The translations under genes and the position numbers were made by a program. DNA of 64,000 nt from Theocolax elegans. Lineage: Eukaryota > Arthropoda > Insecta > Hymenoptera > Cerocephalidae. The DNA is taken from NCBI GenBank assembly GCA_026168455.1, contig CM047431.1, positions 45,077,466 to 45,141,465 of the forward strand, read 5' to 3'. Positions 22,601-33,659 of the stretch are shown here, piece by piece; position 1 is the stretch's first letter, and the number at the start of each line of letters is the position of its first letter. The notes beneath the pieces were generated by a model. It saw only the letters and a list, made by a program, of their open reading frames with translations, did not search any database and was not told the origin of the DNA.

Positions 22601-25600
22601 ACACGCGAGACTGAAAAAGTTTTCGGCCGAGGCGCGAACATTACTTTTTGAGAGAGTATCCGTAAAGTACGTAGTAATTTCAATACAATATTTTTTTTCG
22701 TAAACGTGTCCGTAAAGACTGTACACGTGTTCGTAAAGTCGCACTTTACGTCCGCAAAACAGTACGTAAAATCGTACTTTACGTACACGCTATCGAAAAT
22801 TACTTTTTTTCTTCTATTATGTACTTCAAAAACAGGGGCACAAAAGGTTCGCCAGATTATTTGAAATATCCTATGAACTATTCGTAGTTTAATTTATAGT
22901 TTTGAACATTATTGATGTGACAAATAGATTCTTGTAATTCGGTATCAACTCGTATCATAATTCATAATTGGGATATCGGTCTGTAGCCTGAACGAATAGC
23001 CGCTTGATCCGGATTGTACTAAAATTGTGTGGCATATTCAAAGATGAGGATAATACATAAATTGTAACGTTTACAACTTCTTACATTGACATTGAAAACT
23101 ACTTATTACAAATCCATGACTTTAAAGTCACGCATAGCGCTGAACACACACTTTGTTAGATAAGTTATGTATTACCGCATGATATTACGTATGCTAAGAT
23201 TATCAACCCAATACACCTGGTCTTAATTCATATTTTTCTAAAAATAGGCACGTGTCTGGCGCTTTTTACTGTTTAACATGAAAGGTTGATGCATCGACGG
23301 CAACTGTTACAATTTAAAATTATGTATTCATCCTCGAATTAGCCAACCCTAGTACAAATTTTAGTAGTAAAAAATGGATTCAGATGGCTTTTTAAATTTT
23401 TCGTCCACTGTGAGAAATAAATATTTCTGATAAAGAATCATACATTTATTGTTATAAATTTATTAATTTAATAAAATTATATTTCTTGAATATTAATATA
23501 CTTATAGTTTTTAACTAATTAGACTTTAACAAAGTAGAAATTAATTCAAATGTAATTGTTATCAACTGATTCAAATAATACGTAACTATAAAGAAACATC
23601 TTAACAAAAACGTCAATTGCCTGAAATAGTATTTTCTCTTAGTATGTGACTTACAACCGATTTGTATCATATTATAATGACAGTATTTATACAAAGATAA
23701 ACAGGAATTTCTTATATTTTCCACTTATCTATTTTTAACAGCAGTTTATTAGGTCTTATCTTGACATAAAGTTAATCTATGTTTACAATTTAAAAAATAG
23801 CTTAAGACAGGAAGAAATTTATGTTCAATAAATGGTAATAAAAGATGAGAAAAATCGCTTCTTAAAAACAGAAATAAACACATTTTTCAGCGATTCTCTA
23901 CTAAAACAATCTATTAGTTACATATTAAATATGAAATATAACTTTAAATAGGGACTTGCAACTATTTATTTATATATTCACTTGTAGTAAATAATCATTT
24001 TCTCTCAGTGTAACCTACTATGAGTCGACTAGTGATCAATCGTAATGTAATGCATATATATTCTTACTTCATTTATAAGATGTTCCGGTCCCCACTGGCA
24101 TATGAACAATTGACTTATATTCAGTATTAATAAGGATATGTATTTCGCGAAATACTCATCATTCTGATTAAAATGTTTTTTTAATTACACAGAGTGATAG
24201 ATATAGTTACAATAGCAACAACTACAATTGAACAAAAAAATCTGTTATTTACTTCAAGAAGCTTTAGTCCAATCAGAGATAGATTGTATACGTTGCACGT
24301 GACTATGGTCATGTAAATGTTTCTCATAAATAATTCGATCTCTTTGCAAAAACTGAAAATATGTAATACGTTTTTAGAAATTATTTTATCAGTAAAGTCT
24401 GGGAGTAATCCGGAAAACGGAATCATTTTTTAAAAATTGCAATTAACACTCAAAAAAATATGTTTTCCGAATGTATCTGTCACGTGGTGTATATCTCAAG
24501 TTTCTTGCATTCAAATATAGCCGGGCGGTGGACAATTTGGAAATGCACATTTTTAAAAAAGTATTCGAAAAACATATTTGTCGAATAATTGCAGATACAT
24601 TCTCACGAGGAAAAGTATCCGTCGGATTTAATCAATAAAAAGTAACCGTTGTAAACTTTTTTCGAATACATTTTTATAATAAGTATTTAGGGGGTGGCGT
24701 ACCCAGTGGTTTACCGTCCGAACAGAAAAAAATAATTATTACATTTATTAGGGTGTCCTTCTTATATTAACCTGGAATTTTGTAGAACGACTTATTGTTT
24801 AGCCATCTAGTGCTTCTGTATTCGAGTTTTGTATAAAATTGCGTATTTTTTAAAATAAACGTAATAATTATCTTTTGCCACCGTCTTAAGAACTGTTAAG
24901 CTTCGACGTCCTCATAATATTTTATACAAATATGCTCGAAAAAAGTTTTTTTATTCTTCAATTGCAATATTTAAAATAGTATTCGTTTTTTTCCCGAGCG
25001 TCTGGATACTTCCCAGGCTGCATTTAACAATGACTACATTTAATACTTGATACCGACTTCATGATTTTTTGGTGAAATATCGCACATTCCAAGATGTCGG
25101 TAAACGGTAATTGATATTGTAAGTTGTAAGAATTGTGAGAATCGAGCGAAACAAATTTAGTATTGTACGCGGTCATCGACAACAGTCTGTATTGAATCGA
25201 TCGTAGATAACCAGATGCCATCATTATCAAATATAATCCTAAAGTTTCAATTCCGGGCATTATCACCGCTGTACCAAAGACAACTACCGTTTGGAATATT
25301 ACTACAATCGTATACGCAGGTTCTTCTTGCACGTCTACGTAAAACCTAACGAAACCGATATAGATTTGAACTGATTTTTTATTACGTGTAAAGATCTATT
25401 TTGTTATCAGTTTGGCAACAAATTAAACAAACCTGAATGGTAACATTCGTCTCTCGGAACCGTTGGCCGTCAATGGTGGTAACCTCGTGAAATGGGCTGA
25501 GGTAATGAACATTGATACAACGCATATCGAATTCCAGAATATGAAAGTTGTATAATAATAAGCTTTTCTTTCGAATTTTCTTACAGTTGCGTCTTCTTTT

Positions 25601-28048
25601 GATTTTAAGTGCCCCCATAGGTCACGACACAATTTCATTATATTAAGTATTTTTGGCCGTCTCAAGTAGAATATTAGATACCTGAAGACATTCATCTTTT
25701 CAGAAGATATATCGATAGAATCACCTAATTTTGACAATAATTTAAATTTTTCCTCCAAATGCTTAATTAACGTATTACTGCAATTAAACAATTGCTAATA
25801 ATACAATATTAAATCATAACCGTGCAGTTGTTATATATTCGTGCCACACTTTTGTCGCCAATAGATCGTACATATGTATGTATATATATATATACACACA
25901 GGGTGTTAAAAAACAAAGGGATTCCGTGACTACTGCGCGATAAAGCAGCAAATTCTAAGCAAAATATCCCTGACAAGTTTTTTGCAACATTAAATAGATA
26001 ATCTGCAAAAAATTATTGAAGAAAGCGTAATTCAGCCAATAAGCGTGCGGCTGCAAAAGGTGGGTGTTCCCACTCGACGCCGCATACTTTGCAGTCACGC
26101 GCTTATTGGCTGGATTACGCTTTCTTCAATAAATTTTTGCAGATTATCTATTTATTGTAGCAAAATCTTGTCAGGGATATATTGCTTAGAATTTGTTGCT
26201 CTATCGCGCAGTAGTCACGGAGTCCCTTTGTTTTTTCTGCAGTTTTTTACAGAAAGTGAATATTATACATTGTACCATACTAGAAATGCCGCATTGAAAT
26301 TATATACCTAAACTGAAATATTTTATTATTAAAAGTTTTAGTAAAAAGTAAAATGAATACCCCGGTAAGAAATTGACGAGATCATCTAATCTACAGAAAG
26401 TACATGGACAAAAATTTCTAATAATTTTTACATGATAAATGTAGAACGAACTGATATTCTGATAAATTTTACCCTGCTGCGTAGAAAAATTAATAAAATT
26501 TTTGTGTGAAAACTAGGTATAAATTTTTCCAGAAAAACAATTTGTCCTAGTTTAACCATATTTACAGGGTGAAAATATTAGAAATTTTTCTCCGTGTGAA
26601 GTTTATCTGAAAATTAGTTTATGTCGAAAACATAATAGATACACTCCAAGCAATTATCAAATCGTTTTATATACATGACCAAAAGGTAGAGATAAATATA
26701 TGCATTTATAAACTCGTTTACAACTATTTATTAGTCTTTTTGAAGGAAAGTCTCATTTTGCATTAGAGGCTCATTGAACTCTTCGTTCACTATGATTGAT
26801 TGAGTTGCATGTAGCAAAGTCTTGTTAAAAAAAATATGTGCTTCTTGTTTAGGAGCTTCACTTAGAAAAAAAAAGAATAACATTTGCTGGAGAGTCAAGT
26901 AATTTTTACTTCACTATATCGGTAATAAGTATCAATCATATTTTCTGATAGCTGCTTCTTATTAGAAATAAAACATCTCAAAGTATTTTAAATTTATATT
27001 ATTTATATTTCATATACGAAGTCCAACAATTGTAGTGAAAATTGATAGCGGTGAAGCTCTTATTGATGCTTGGGTACATTTTTTGTTTGTTTTTTTCGAA
27101 CAGATGATGGTATTGGTCAAGTAATATATACTAGATAATCGAGTAAACGTGACTAATCACCTATCAAGTAATTAGAACTAAACGCATGCGGTGTTTTTAA
27201 CTTTTATTTTTTCTTACTATAGTGAACTTACCTTGGATGCCCGGCACATAATAAATCCCGACGCTAGCATGGATATAATATGTCTAAATGGGAAATCAAG
27301 GACGAAACTCGTAGAATTTTTTCGAAAGGCCATACTTACTCTGGTAACGTTTATACCATAGTGTACGCAAAGTATGATAAATCTTCTCTTGAATGTAAAA
27401 TTAGAATTTCCTTTCAGAAAGACCAATTGTTTAATTAGTTATTCATATAACCCATTATATAGAATTTCTAACTCTTAAAAGGAATCCATTTACTTCAAGA
27501 AATATTTCTTTTTAGTTCAAATTTTTCCAAGTGTAAAATTCACGTACTGTAAAGTCCAGGTATACATCTATTCGCATTCAGAATTGCGATTCTTTATCCA
27601 TTAGTATCGCCAACTTAACACTAAAGAAATGCTTGTTTTCAGTGAACTTATATACGCGTATTACGAAATTATTGAAACATGTCTTACAAACTTAAAGTTC
27701 CATTATCCGACATTCAATTTGAAATGAAAGTAATGATTAGTAAAATTAGGATTAGTTAAAAGAAGGAGAAAGTGATCATACTTACCTAATGCATATACTA
27801 TGAACCATCATGACTTCGCAAATATAATCCGCCTCGAATGCTTTGCGAGCAAACATATCTACACCGTAACCAAGGTGCATAGTACTGTATATAAAATTAA
27901 CAAAGTGACACCAAGTTACAAGAATTTTCGTTCCAATGAAATTGAGTGTTCGACCTTCGAAAGGTAAAAAACCAACAATTCTTAGAACTCGTAGATGGCT
28001 GGAAGATATTTTATCGAAGTCCCAGGATTTCATTTTAGTTATTTTCAA
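13295..28048 (-). CDS. Odorant receptor (insect 7-TM OR family), seven exons
   Basis: Insect ORs are ligand-gated cation channels that act with Orco in the dendrite membrane of olfactory neurons. Minus-strand exons: 27786-28048, 25433-25777, 25058-25345, 24253-24352, 24068-24163, 13489-13650 and 13295-13348. Joined, they give 1,308 nt, a 435-residue protein, slightly longer than the usual ~400. Start ATG is 28048. Supporting blocks are 'GFLPFEG' (TM1 entry), 'LCRDLWGHL', '[11 protein letters not shown]', 'FHQKIM', 'QLFICQW', '[10 protein letters not shown]' and '[21 protein letters not shown]', ending '[14 protein letters not shown]'. All introns are GT-AG with matching phases. The exon 3 donor is weak (AA|GTCGGT), while a better-looking donor four bases on would break the frame. 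Intron 5 is ~10.4 kb and full of repeats, so splicing over it is inferred. A dead paralogue lies at 7.2-8.9 kb. Confidence 0.85.
13666..16525. repeat. Large imperfect palindrome in OR intron 5
   Basis: Left arm 13666-14478 is the reverse complement of right-arm sequence 14952-15425 plus 16200-16525. The match starts 16 bases from OR exon 6 and stops there. The central spacer (14480-14950) is unique. The right arm is enlarged by a direct duplication (see 14655-16190). No terminal duplication or transposase is visible, so it may have arisen by inverted duplication of the intron itself or by misassembly. Confidence 0.85.
14655..16190. repeat. ~770-bp direct tandem duplication within the palindrome
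   Basis: The blocks 14655-15425 and 15430-16190 are the same sequence in direct order. Differences are almost all single-base indels, many in homopolymers (for example a run of A or T one shorter). That pattern is typical of noisy long reads left uncorrected, so the second copy may be an assembly artefact rather than a real duplication. Confidence 0.85.
16190..17240. repeat. ~430-bp satellite-like tandem repeat
   Basis: The block containing TACTTGTCGATTATTCCGCT recurs at about 16180, 16620 and 17060, giving two full and one partial unit. Within units, a shorter motif (TTGATTTCAGTACTTTCAAT) and its variants recur. The unit includes a copy of the sequence just upstream of OR exon 6 (CTTGTCGATTCCATTTTGAT), so the array seems to have grown from the OR intron. 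Confidence 0.8.
17539..18160 (+). pseudogene. Gamma-tubulin complex component (Spc97/98 family) gene fragment
   Basis: Exons 17539-17601, 17782-17952 and 18020 onward join in phase with GT-AG introns. The second exon encodes '[21 protein letters not shown]' and the third '[10 protein letters not shown]', then, after indels and stops, '[16 protein letters not shown]' and '[10 protein letters not shown]'. This is the C-terminal helical pattern of gamma-tubulin complex proteins, closest in memory to GCP3 or GCP2. Those proteins nucleate microtubules at centrosomes. Only ~130 residues of a ~900-residue protein are present and the third exon is broken. Retained introns show it was copied as DNA, not through mRNA. 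It runs straight into the Lst8 fragment. The first exon is not recognised as part of this family. Confidence 0.7.
18160..18613 (+). pseudogene. Lst8: Lst8 (mTOR complex WD40 subunit) gene fragment
   Basis: The frame reads '[12 protein letters not shown]', '[13 protein letters not shown]', '[20 protein letters not shown]', '[12 protein letters not shown]', then after an in-frame TGA (18436-18438) '[20 protein letters not shown]', 'ARLWN', '[13 protein letters not shown]'. These are the last three WD40 blades of LST8/GBL, the conserved beta-propeller subunit of TOR complexes. The first four blades are missing and the ending is lost after 'FRDEML'. It is intronless here and fused to the gamma-tubulin complex fragment with no spacer. 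It cannot make a propeller, and it sits on the opposite strand to the OR gene, inside its intron 5. Confidence 0.85.
18614..19323. other. Gene-free AT-rich stretch
   Basis: Very AT-rich with short inverted repeats such as ATTATTTTTGTGCACTGTGC near 19140 and TTGTACAAAAATAATGTGTT near 19213. Nothing else can be supported. Confidence 0.5.
19324..20915 (-). pseudogene. Unidentified, broken multi-exon gene
   Basis: Minus-strand frames read as one decayed protein. From 5': '[13 protein letters not shown]', '[21 protein letters not shown]' (20,900-20,700), '[10 protein letters not shown]', '[14 protein letters not shown]', then '[21 protein letters not shown]' and '[20 protein letters not shown]' (20,380-20,180). 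A good intron follows (donor GTAAGTATT near 20155, acceptor CTCTTTTAG near 20096), then a low-complexity, lysine/threonine-rich tail (20,095-19,324) broken by one in-frame TAA at 19837-19839. The 5' region has several frameshifts. I do not recognise the family. It may be a captured piece of a host gene, like its neighbours. Confidence 0.5.
20757..21170. repeat. ~205-bp direct tandem duplication
   Basis: Two copies, about 20757-20955 and 20963-21170, are ~97% alike, including CTTTTTCCTTTTTATCGTTT and ATTAGTGAGATGCTATT. The duplication covers the 5' part of the broken unidentified gene, so it postdates or accompanied its capture. Confidence 0.85.
21404..21860. repeat. Direct repeat ends with GC-rich palindromic core
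   Basis: GGGTTAAATTAGCTGTCTAT occurs at about 21399 and 21790. The second copy continues through a hairpin (GGCGCTATCGCGCC, 21837-21850) to CCTTTTGAT; the first copy lacks the ~35-bp middle. A similar hairpin context (GCGCGAGCGCGCCACTTGAT) occurs at 41618-41637. A (TA)n run lies at 21434-21453. This looks like the end of a repeated element. Confidence 0.55.
21861..24067. other. OR intron 5, proximal part; no gene
   Basis: Apart from the motif cluster at 22500-22800, I see only AT-rich intronic sequence. The open frames at 22475-22788 and 23515-23724 carry no recognisable domain and do not continue the OR reading frame. Confidence 0.5.
22500..22800. repeat. Cluster of GTAAAGT / ACTTTAC motifs
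   Basis: In ~300 bp the hexamer core GTAAAG or its complement CTTTAC occurs about nine times, in both orientations, often preceded by CC or AC. The cluster is GC-richer than its flanks. It could be the decayed end of a transposon or a protein-binding array. Confidence 0.6.
25905..26243. mobile_element. ~340-bp foldback MITE in OR intron 1
   Basis: The arms 25911-26062 and 26093-26240 are reverse complements with small differences. They share ACAAAGGGA-TCCGTGACTA, CTGCGCGATA and CCAATAAGCG. The central loop is ~30 bp. Left terminus begins CAGGGTGTTAAAAAACAAAG after a (TA)n run. No coding capacity. Confidence 0.85.
27233..27400 (-). other. Conserved segment in OR intron 1 with a donor-like end
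   Basis: This segment is similar to 63848-63980 at the right edge of the window. Shared blocks are ATC-AGGACGAAAC, TT-TTTT-AAAGGCC, CCATAGTG and AAAG-TA-GATA. Both copies end with a donor-like signal on the minus strand (CAAG|GTAAGT here). It might be an alternative exon or a conserved intronic element. Splicing exon 1 directly to exon 2 already restores the frame, so an obligatory exon is unlikely. Confidence 0.5.
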
Positions 28049-28279
28049 AATACTACGAGGATTCGTAAAAATTATTGCTACACTTTTCGGATTTCTAAAG
28101 TTTGCTAAAATTAGTTATTGTTATGATAAACATTTTGCAGATGTTGCAATCGGTGCAAAATATATACTTACTAGGAGAGTGTCAGATCTTTGGGTGACAG
28201 CTTTTAATTAAACTCTAGCTTGTGTTTATAAAAATATGAAGAAATCCAGATTTTCATATCCTGGCGCTCAAAATCTTCA

Positions 28280-28715
28280 ACATTATACGTAATTGAAGCA
28301 AAATTAAAAAAAATATTACTTCCGCTTTAATTGCTTATAACTTGGAGATAAATAGAGGTGTAGGTATACACACTCAAACTTAACATTACAAGAAAACTAA
28401 TATCAAGTACTTTAGATTATAAAACACAAGCTTAAAAATATTGATTTAGAACAAAGTTATATGAAAATAAGCAGTTGATAAAATTTTGACAATAATTTAG
28501 TACTATAAATTTATTTGAGTTTCAGGTAAAAATTTCATCAACTGCTTGTTTTTCCTATACCTGCTTTAAATCAATATTTTTGAGTTTTTTTTTGGAATCT
28601 AAAGTACTTGATATCAGTTTTCTTGTAATTTTGGATTTGAGTGTATACTTATATATTTGTTTCCAAGTTATAAGCAATTAAACATGAAGAATATTTTTTT
28701 AAATTTTGCTTAGAA
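28280..28715. mobile_element. Foldback MITE upstream of the OR gene
   Basis: Arms of ~190 bp, 28280-28480 and 28525-28715, are imperfect reverse complements. They share TAATTGCTTATAACTTGG, GAAAACTAATATCAAGTACT, TCAATATTTTT and AGCAGTTGAT (given here in the left or right orientation). It sits ~230 bp upstream of the OR start and helps explain why the conserved upstream block is ~1 kb away here but only ~130 bp away in the pseudogene copy. Confidence 0.75.
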
Positions 28716-29014
28716 AACACAACCTAAAGTTTGTTTAATGATCCGTCATCCAGAGCTCTGATACTCTTCTATTAGATTTACCTTGTTAGTCAAAATATTG
28801 TGACCGAATGACCAAATAAATTTAGATGTAGAAATTTAGTATCTTGTGGATTTACTAAAATCTTGTATAACTTCAAGCTTCCCCTACAACCTCTTCTCTT
28901 TGTTTTCTGTTTCTAAAATACTCGATACTTAAAGTGCACTCGTATACTCCAAACTCCACGCGAGATTGATCAATCATTAAAACGGAAAAAAAAGAACGCG
29001 TATACTTAGTTACG

Positions 29015-29390
29015 AAGTACAATGAAATATTATTACCATCTAGATCGCAAATAATAAAATACGAACACGTATCTTTTTGTTACGCGTCTCGCTCAACCAA
29101 AAATAGAAACCCGTTGTTTTTACATTTTAAAACAGTTGTACGATACGAGTGCTATTTTATTCTTATATAGAAAAAGAGCTTATTATATCTGCCCTCTGCA
29201 ATGACGTGTAACTGAAGTACGCTGTTTTCAATGAAGTTAAAAATATTACCAACGTTCGAGACATCGCGAGATCCGTACCTTATAATTTGTTTTTGCGTCT
29301 GATTTTCAATTATTAAAATTATTCATTACAGGTCGACGAGGCTTGCATGCGCAATCGACTGCGCCCATGACGCATTAGATTCATACCCTT
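29015..29390 (-). promoter_or_regulatory. Upstream block conserved between the two OR copies
   Basis: Sequence at 29075-29140 and 29290-29390 matches 9030-9100 and 9175-9300, upstream of the OR pseudogene. The most conserved part holds GCATGCGCAATC, ACTGCGC and TGACGCATT. It may contain promoter or enhancer sites of the OR genes, or simply be duplicated flank that has not yet diverged; two copies alone cannot separate these. Confidence 0.45.
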
Positions 29391-32300
29391 GAAGAACTTT
29401 GAACGGGGTACCCGATTGCGAAGTTTGAAGCAACGAAATGCTGGAGCACAATTTTGATTAATACTCCAAGTTTCTGTTAAATAAAAACACTAGTGAAAAT
29501 AAATTGTTCGTTGAGAGAATGCTGACATACATGTATAATTATAAGTAATAATGTATTACTTGTATATAATTATAGATAAAATGTGAAGGTATTTAACAAT
29601 TTTTTTATACATTTATTTTGTACATACATTTCTCTTCAAAATACTCAATCCACAGCCACTACGTGAAGCAAAGCTCTTCGTACAGTACTTACACCACAAT
29701 ATCCTTCTGTTTATTGACATATACCACCGATTAAAAGTTTATGTTCACTCAATAAGTAGAAATCGACATAATTTTAAAATTTAATATTATTGGTCCAAAT
29801 GATGCTACAAAAACCTGTTGGAGATCGTTCGACAATTATTTAAAAAGCTTTAATTGACTGATTTGTAATTAAAACCTACTTACAAAAACTTAAAACAAAA
29901 AAGTTAAAGCAACATTCTTTTTAAAATTAAAAGCTATTTTAATTATTTCTACAGATTCTCTAAACACTGACAAGCCACCAAATTAATACAATTTTTTTTT
30001 CATTTATTTAATTTTGCTGCAACTTTGGGAATTGTTTTTTAGTACACAAATATGAAAAATCCATGTGGAAGTCTCATAAGCTGCTTGACGATAATTCTAC
30101 GCATTTAATGCAAAAATGTGAAAAAGTATGTGTCAGTTTAATTGCTAATAACTCAAAAGCAATTAAAGATAGATACTCAACTTTAGATTTGACAAAAAGT
30201 GGAGATCAAGTAAACACATTTTCAAAAAAAGAAGCTCAAGTATTTCAATTTGGTTAAAAGTTATGGAAAAAATAAGAATATCGTCGGACTCAGATTGCAG
30301 GGATCTACCTCATTCAACCCAAGAATTATATTTAAAATATGGAAATAAAAATCTGAAAAAATTCATAAAGATACTTTGATACATATCGGAAGGCATGATG
30401 TTGCAAAATTTTTGAAAAAAAAAATTTTTCATCTAAACAAGATTTGGTCGGTAATTTAATAAGCACTATTTCCAACACAAAAATTATATTGATATTAACA
30501 ATTTGAAAATCTAAAAAAATAGCACATATTGTTTAAAGCAAATACAAGAGCCTGGCGTTGTTAGATTTTTTAAAACAATAAGCCATTTTACATTAACACA
30601 TACCCTTTTAAGGGTCCGACATCCTCTTAATGAACTTTTTAGGCAAAAATTTCATCTTATTCTTATTTCTTCCGTAACTTTTGACCAAATTGAAATATTT
30701 GAGCTTCCTTTGTTTCAAAACGTATCTCCTTTATCTCAACTTTTTGTCAGATCAGAGTTTGAGTGTCTATCTTAATGTCTTATGTGTTATCAGTAATTAA
30801 ATTAAAGCATACTTTTTTCACAATTTTTCATTAAATGCGTAGAGTTAACGTCCAATAGCATATGAGATTAAATTTCACACGAATTCTTTCATATCTATGT
30901 ACCAGAAAATAGTTCCCAGAGTTGCAACAAAATCCATGACCCAGAGGCTGAAATCCCTCCTTGTTAGTGGCAAAATCCGGTAAGTACATTTCTATTCGGG
31001 AAGGTTTACTTTACAAGAGTCTGAATCTGTTAAGGGCATGTGTATACTTCAATTTTATAAATGAAAATTAAAGCTTTCTTTAAAAGTTATCAATTAGTTC
31101 ATTTAAACCTTTTCTAGCATTATTATTAAAGAAGTTGTGAAAGTTTATATGCAAAAAAATATAATTTTTTATCATTCTAAAAATCTTGGTAGTCAAAAGA
31201 CAAAATATTAATTGCATATTTAGTGGATAATCTAGCTATTAAATAACTATTAGTGGATTATAAGTATTAGTGAATAATCTAGCTATTAAATAACTAAAAT
31301 AAAAAAAAGAAACCATTTTTTAATTTAAAATGCAGTAAAAATTTGTTTACTTAATTTCCACATAAAAACCCACAATACGTTCATTTAGATTTTTTTCAAT
31401 GATATTTAAAATGATATTTAACACAAAAACAAAATCCTGGTAGAAGCACATTTTCTAATCAGTACATATCTAATTTTAAGGAGATAAACGTGTAATTGTT
31501 TATATTGTAATTATAATATTTCTTAGTAAAATTAATTGTGCGTGTTTTCGTAACATTATTTTTATTGATTGTTAAAATTATTTACACATTGTTTTTATTT
31601 AATTTATATATAATCATCAACTAAAAATGTTTCGATTTGATTAACACGTTGACAAGTGAAATTGGTACATTTTCATCCAGGCAAGGTGCTGCAGATTTTC
31701 GTGGGATTTTTATGCCGTTACGGGTTTTCCCCAAGAATCAATAAAGATAAGTTATCTTTGGCTCAATTGACGACGTATTTATTTATTACCTCTCCTACAA
31801 TCAACGACAAAAAAGGGAAATTATACGAAATATATCTTCATATTAGAGTAGTTTCTACTCAACATTTCGTAATTTAAATATTTTTTATTTGAACTACTTC
31901 TTATAAATCATTTATTAATTCAATTTTATATCACGTGGCAATTAAATGAAAAAAATCACTGTATAAATATATTCAAATTGTAAAAATCTAATTAAACTTA
32001 TAACTGTTATTTCGTAAGTACAACTTAATTAATAGAATAATTAAATAAATACATGTATTATTAAGGGGGTCTCATACTCAATTTTTACCGACCGAACCAA
32101 TAGAGTGATAGTATGGTTAAAAAATACTTTAATCTAGATATAAAGAATTTCGACAAACTAGAAGATAGGTGCCCTTACTTTTGTAGCTATGTATCACTGT
32201 GCAAAGATTCTATTTATTATATTGAGGCATTGAAGAGAAAACCTTGTATGAAAATCCCTATCTACGTCGTGTACACAATGAAATTTTCGTACAAGGTTTT

Positions 32301-33016
32301 CTCTTACACGCATCAATAAAAAAACTTGAAACTTTGTATAGAGGTAAATAATTATAAAATAAACGGCACATAACTGTTCGCTTTGCATAATTTTGCAAAA
32401 CTAAAAGTAGTTTTATTATTACTATTAAAAGAATATTTTACGCTAGATGGCAGTGCGTACGGATCATGGCAAGCTAGAGCATGTTTTCGCCCCCACCACT
32501 ACCGATATCACGCATGTGCGTTTGTTTCAGACTCGAGATAAATAGCCGAGCAAAATAATTTGATTTAAATCCTATAAAATTCTTAAATACGTATATCAAC
32601 TCATCAGATATCTCATATTATGACCAGTTGAATCTTTGACATGGCAAATTGAACGGTACTAAGTATTTATCATAGATTTAATGAAGCAAAAATCAACTTG
32701 CGAGCCGTGCACCGCTCCTGTGGGTTCTGCTGTTGTTGTAATTGGGTGTAATGCCGTTTTCACTACTAGAAAAACCGAAGAATCGATTTCCATAAGAATC
32801 TTAAACACTTATATCGTACCTCTTAGGTATAAAGAATATTTTGGATAAAAGTAGCTCAAATACCTTAATTCGATCAAAATTATGCAAGAAATAAGAATTT
32901 GACGAAATTTTGGCCTAAAGAATCATCAAATTTTAATGCTAATTTTTCGTTAAATTTTATTAAAACATATTTATGCTAGGCGCATGCGTTGTTATTAAGC
33001 AGCAATTACACCATTA
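29391..33016. other. Gene-free region apart from listed repeats
   Basis: Outside the foldback element at 30075-30860 I find no coding signal. A hairpin (GAGAAAACCTTGTATGAAAA with its complement) occupies 32229-32310. At 32064 a sequence like the left end of the TTAA MITE (AAGGGGGTCTCATACTCAAT) appears without a partner. Confidence 0.5.
30075..30860. mobile_element. Foldback element, ~790 bp
   Basis: The arm at 30075-30290 is an imperfect reverse complement of 30600-30850, sharing AATTTGGT-AAAAGTTA, GAAGCTCAA-TATTTCAATT and GATAGA-ACTCAA. The open frame at 30063-30257 belongs to the arm and is not a gene. Single-arm relatives lie at 32845-32930 and 50825-51000, so this is a local repeat family. 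Confidence 0.7.
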
Positions 33017-33017
33017 C

Positions 33018-33042
33018 ATCTCTCTCTCTCTCTCTCTCTCTT
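33018..33042. repeat. (CT)n microsatellite
   Basis: An uninterrupted run of twelve CT dinucleotides, followed by a short imperfect tail. Likely polymorphic. Confidence 0.9.
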
Positions 33043-33659
33043 TCTCTATCACAACCGGGCACTATGTCTATGTGTAATATTATTTTAATGATATGATGGC
33101 TGTTGCTATAATAACAAGATGACTGCAAAGTATTATGTATCTCATCTTATATGCTCACTCTTAGAACAAAAAATATTATTGTCCCTCCTCTGTACTTCGT
33201 TTACGTGCAGACATTGTGCACGCACATCCGCTAGCTAGCAGTTAATCTAAAACAGCGGTGCAATAATTGTAGCCACAACGATGCCGCACTTTTTTCGGCC
33301 TGTTTGCAAAGCAACCAGTAGGCAAGACGCGTTTTAACATGTATGTTTTCAATATCTGATCGACCAACAGTCACCCCTGAACACTGCGTGTGTACGCAGC
33401 AGCCGTCTGTCTTGTTATACATAGTGTTTTGAATATTACATCTGCTCATCCGTAATTCGAAACAGAATTGCAACATAATCAAATTTTGTGTACAGTGTAG
33501 AAAGTGTAAAGTTGTGTAAATTAGTGGCAGTAAGAAGTTTAAGTGGATTGGTCTGATCTTCATACATTTACCAAATACACATAAAAGTATAGTCGTCATT
33601 TGGAGGTTATTAACGTAAGGATCTGCTGCTGCTCCTTGTATTATTATTAGGTAGACTAC

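Noticed and set aside
27217..27426. Extra OR exon (69-codon frame)
   Set aside because: Exon 1 and exon 2 join in phase without it, and its homologue at 63.9 kb has no open frame; kept as conserved intronic segment only.
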